From: CAIKZZ01 sp036742455 | Lineage (GTDB): Bacteria > Pseudomonadota > Gammaproteobacteria > Steroidobacterales > Steroidobacteraceae | Direction: 5' to 3' | Length of the DNA stretch: 5,842 nt | NCBI GenBank assembly: GCA_036742455.1 | Contig: DAINQU010000052.1 | Location: 1 to 5,842, forward strand | Shown: positions 5,837 through 5,842 of the stretch, one piece after another | How the letters are laid out: each line of letters opens with the position of its first letter | Numbering within the stretch: position 1 is the first letter of the stretch | Translations under genes and position numbers: made by a program | Notes under the pieces: generated by a model | Told to the model about the DNA's origin: nothing | What the model saw: the letters and a program-made list of their open reading frames with translations, nothing else | Databases searched by the model: none

Positions 5837-5842
5837 GAAGAG

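Larger units (their letters stand above)
5561..5842. other. Region upstream of madL, probably leader and regulatory DNA
   Basis: No gene is recognised here. On the minus strand the madL frame is open for all 94 codons to the edge; a second minus frame is open from the edge to a TAA at 5716-5718 (about 42 codons) and could be the tail of an upstream gene, but its translation resembles nothing I know. On the plus strand a 36-codon frame (5612-5722) has no ribosome binding site. Other items: a 7-bp imperfect inverted repeat GCGACGG/CCATCGC (5658-5664 and 5674-5680), a T6 run on the minus strand preceded by CCGTGG (about 5600), and the promoter-like site at 5808-5836. No clear promoter for madLM stood out; the minus-strand TTGACC upstream of the T6 run is the best -35 candidate, with a poor -10. 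Confidence 0.45.

Overview
The window is an ordinary stretch of a bacterial chromosome at roughly 57-60 % GC by eye. It is built mostly from membrane transporters for small carboxylates and ammonium. The twin-histidine AmtB, the LldP-type permease, Shine-Dalgarno sites, an exported hydrolase with a Sec signal peptide and a possible sigma-54 promoter suggest a Gram-negative proteobacterium. That placement is an inference, because no rRNA or marker gene is present. I see no rRNA, tRNA, CRISPR array, insertion sequence, phage gene or toxin-antitoxin pair.

Layout. Bases 1-1650 (+) hold an L-lactate permease (lldP/lctP family) whose first ~40-45 residues lie left of the window. A GC-rich hairpin at 1734-1756 follows it. 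Bases 1814-2692 (+) encode a signal-peptide-bearing alpha/beta hydrolase with an intact Ser-Asp-His triad. Bases 2828-4135 (+) encode an AmtB-type ammonium transporter with a strong Shine-Dalgarno and, upstream, a fair match to a sigma-54 (-24/-12) promoter. Bases 4136-4376 lie between convergent units and are dense in inverted repeats. On the minus strand, madL (5560-5153) and madM (5156-4377) overlap by ATGA and encode the two-subunit malonate transporter. Bases 5561-5842 are the madL leader and a probable regulatory region.

How the genes work together. Lactate permease, MadLM and AmtB would import two organic acids and ammonium, which fits an organism using small carboxylates as carbon or energy source. 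No lactate dehydrogenase, malonate decarboxylase, glnK or regulator gene lies within the window, so the metabolic partners are elsewhere or beyond the edges. I see no clear evidence of a new system. The items most worth a second look are the sigma-54-like site before amtB, the hairpin cluster between the convergent units, and the unbroken reading frame upstream of madL.
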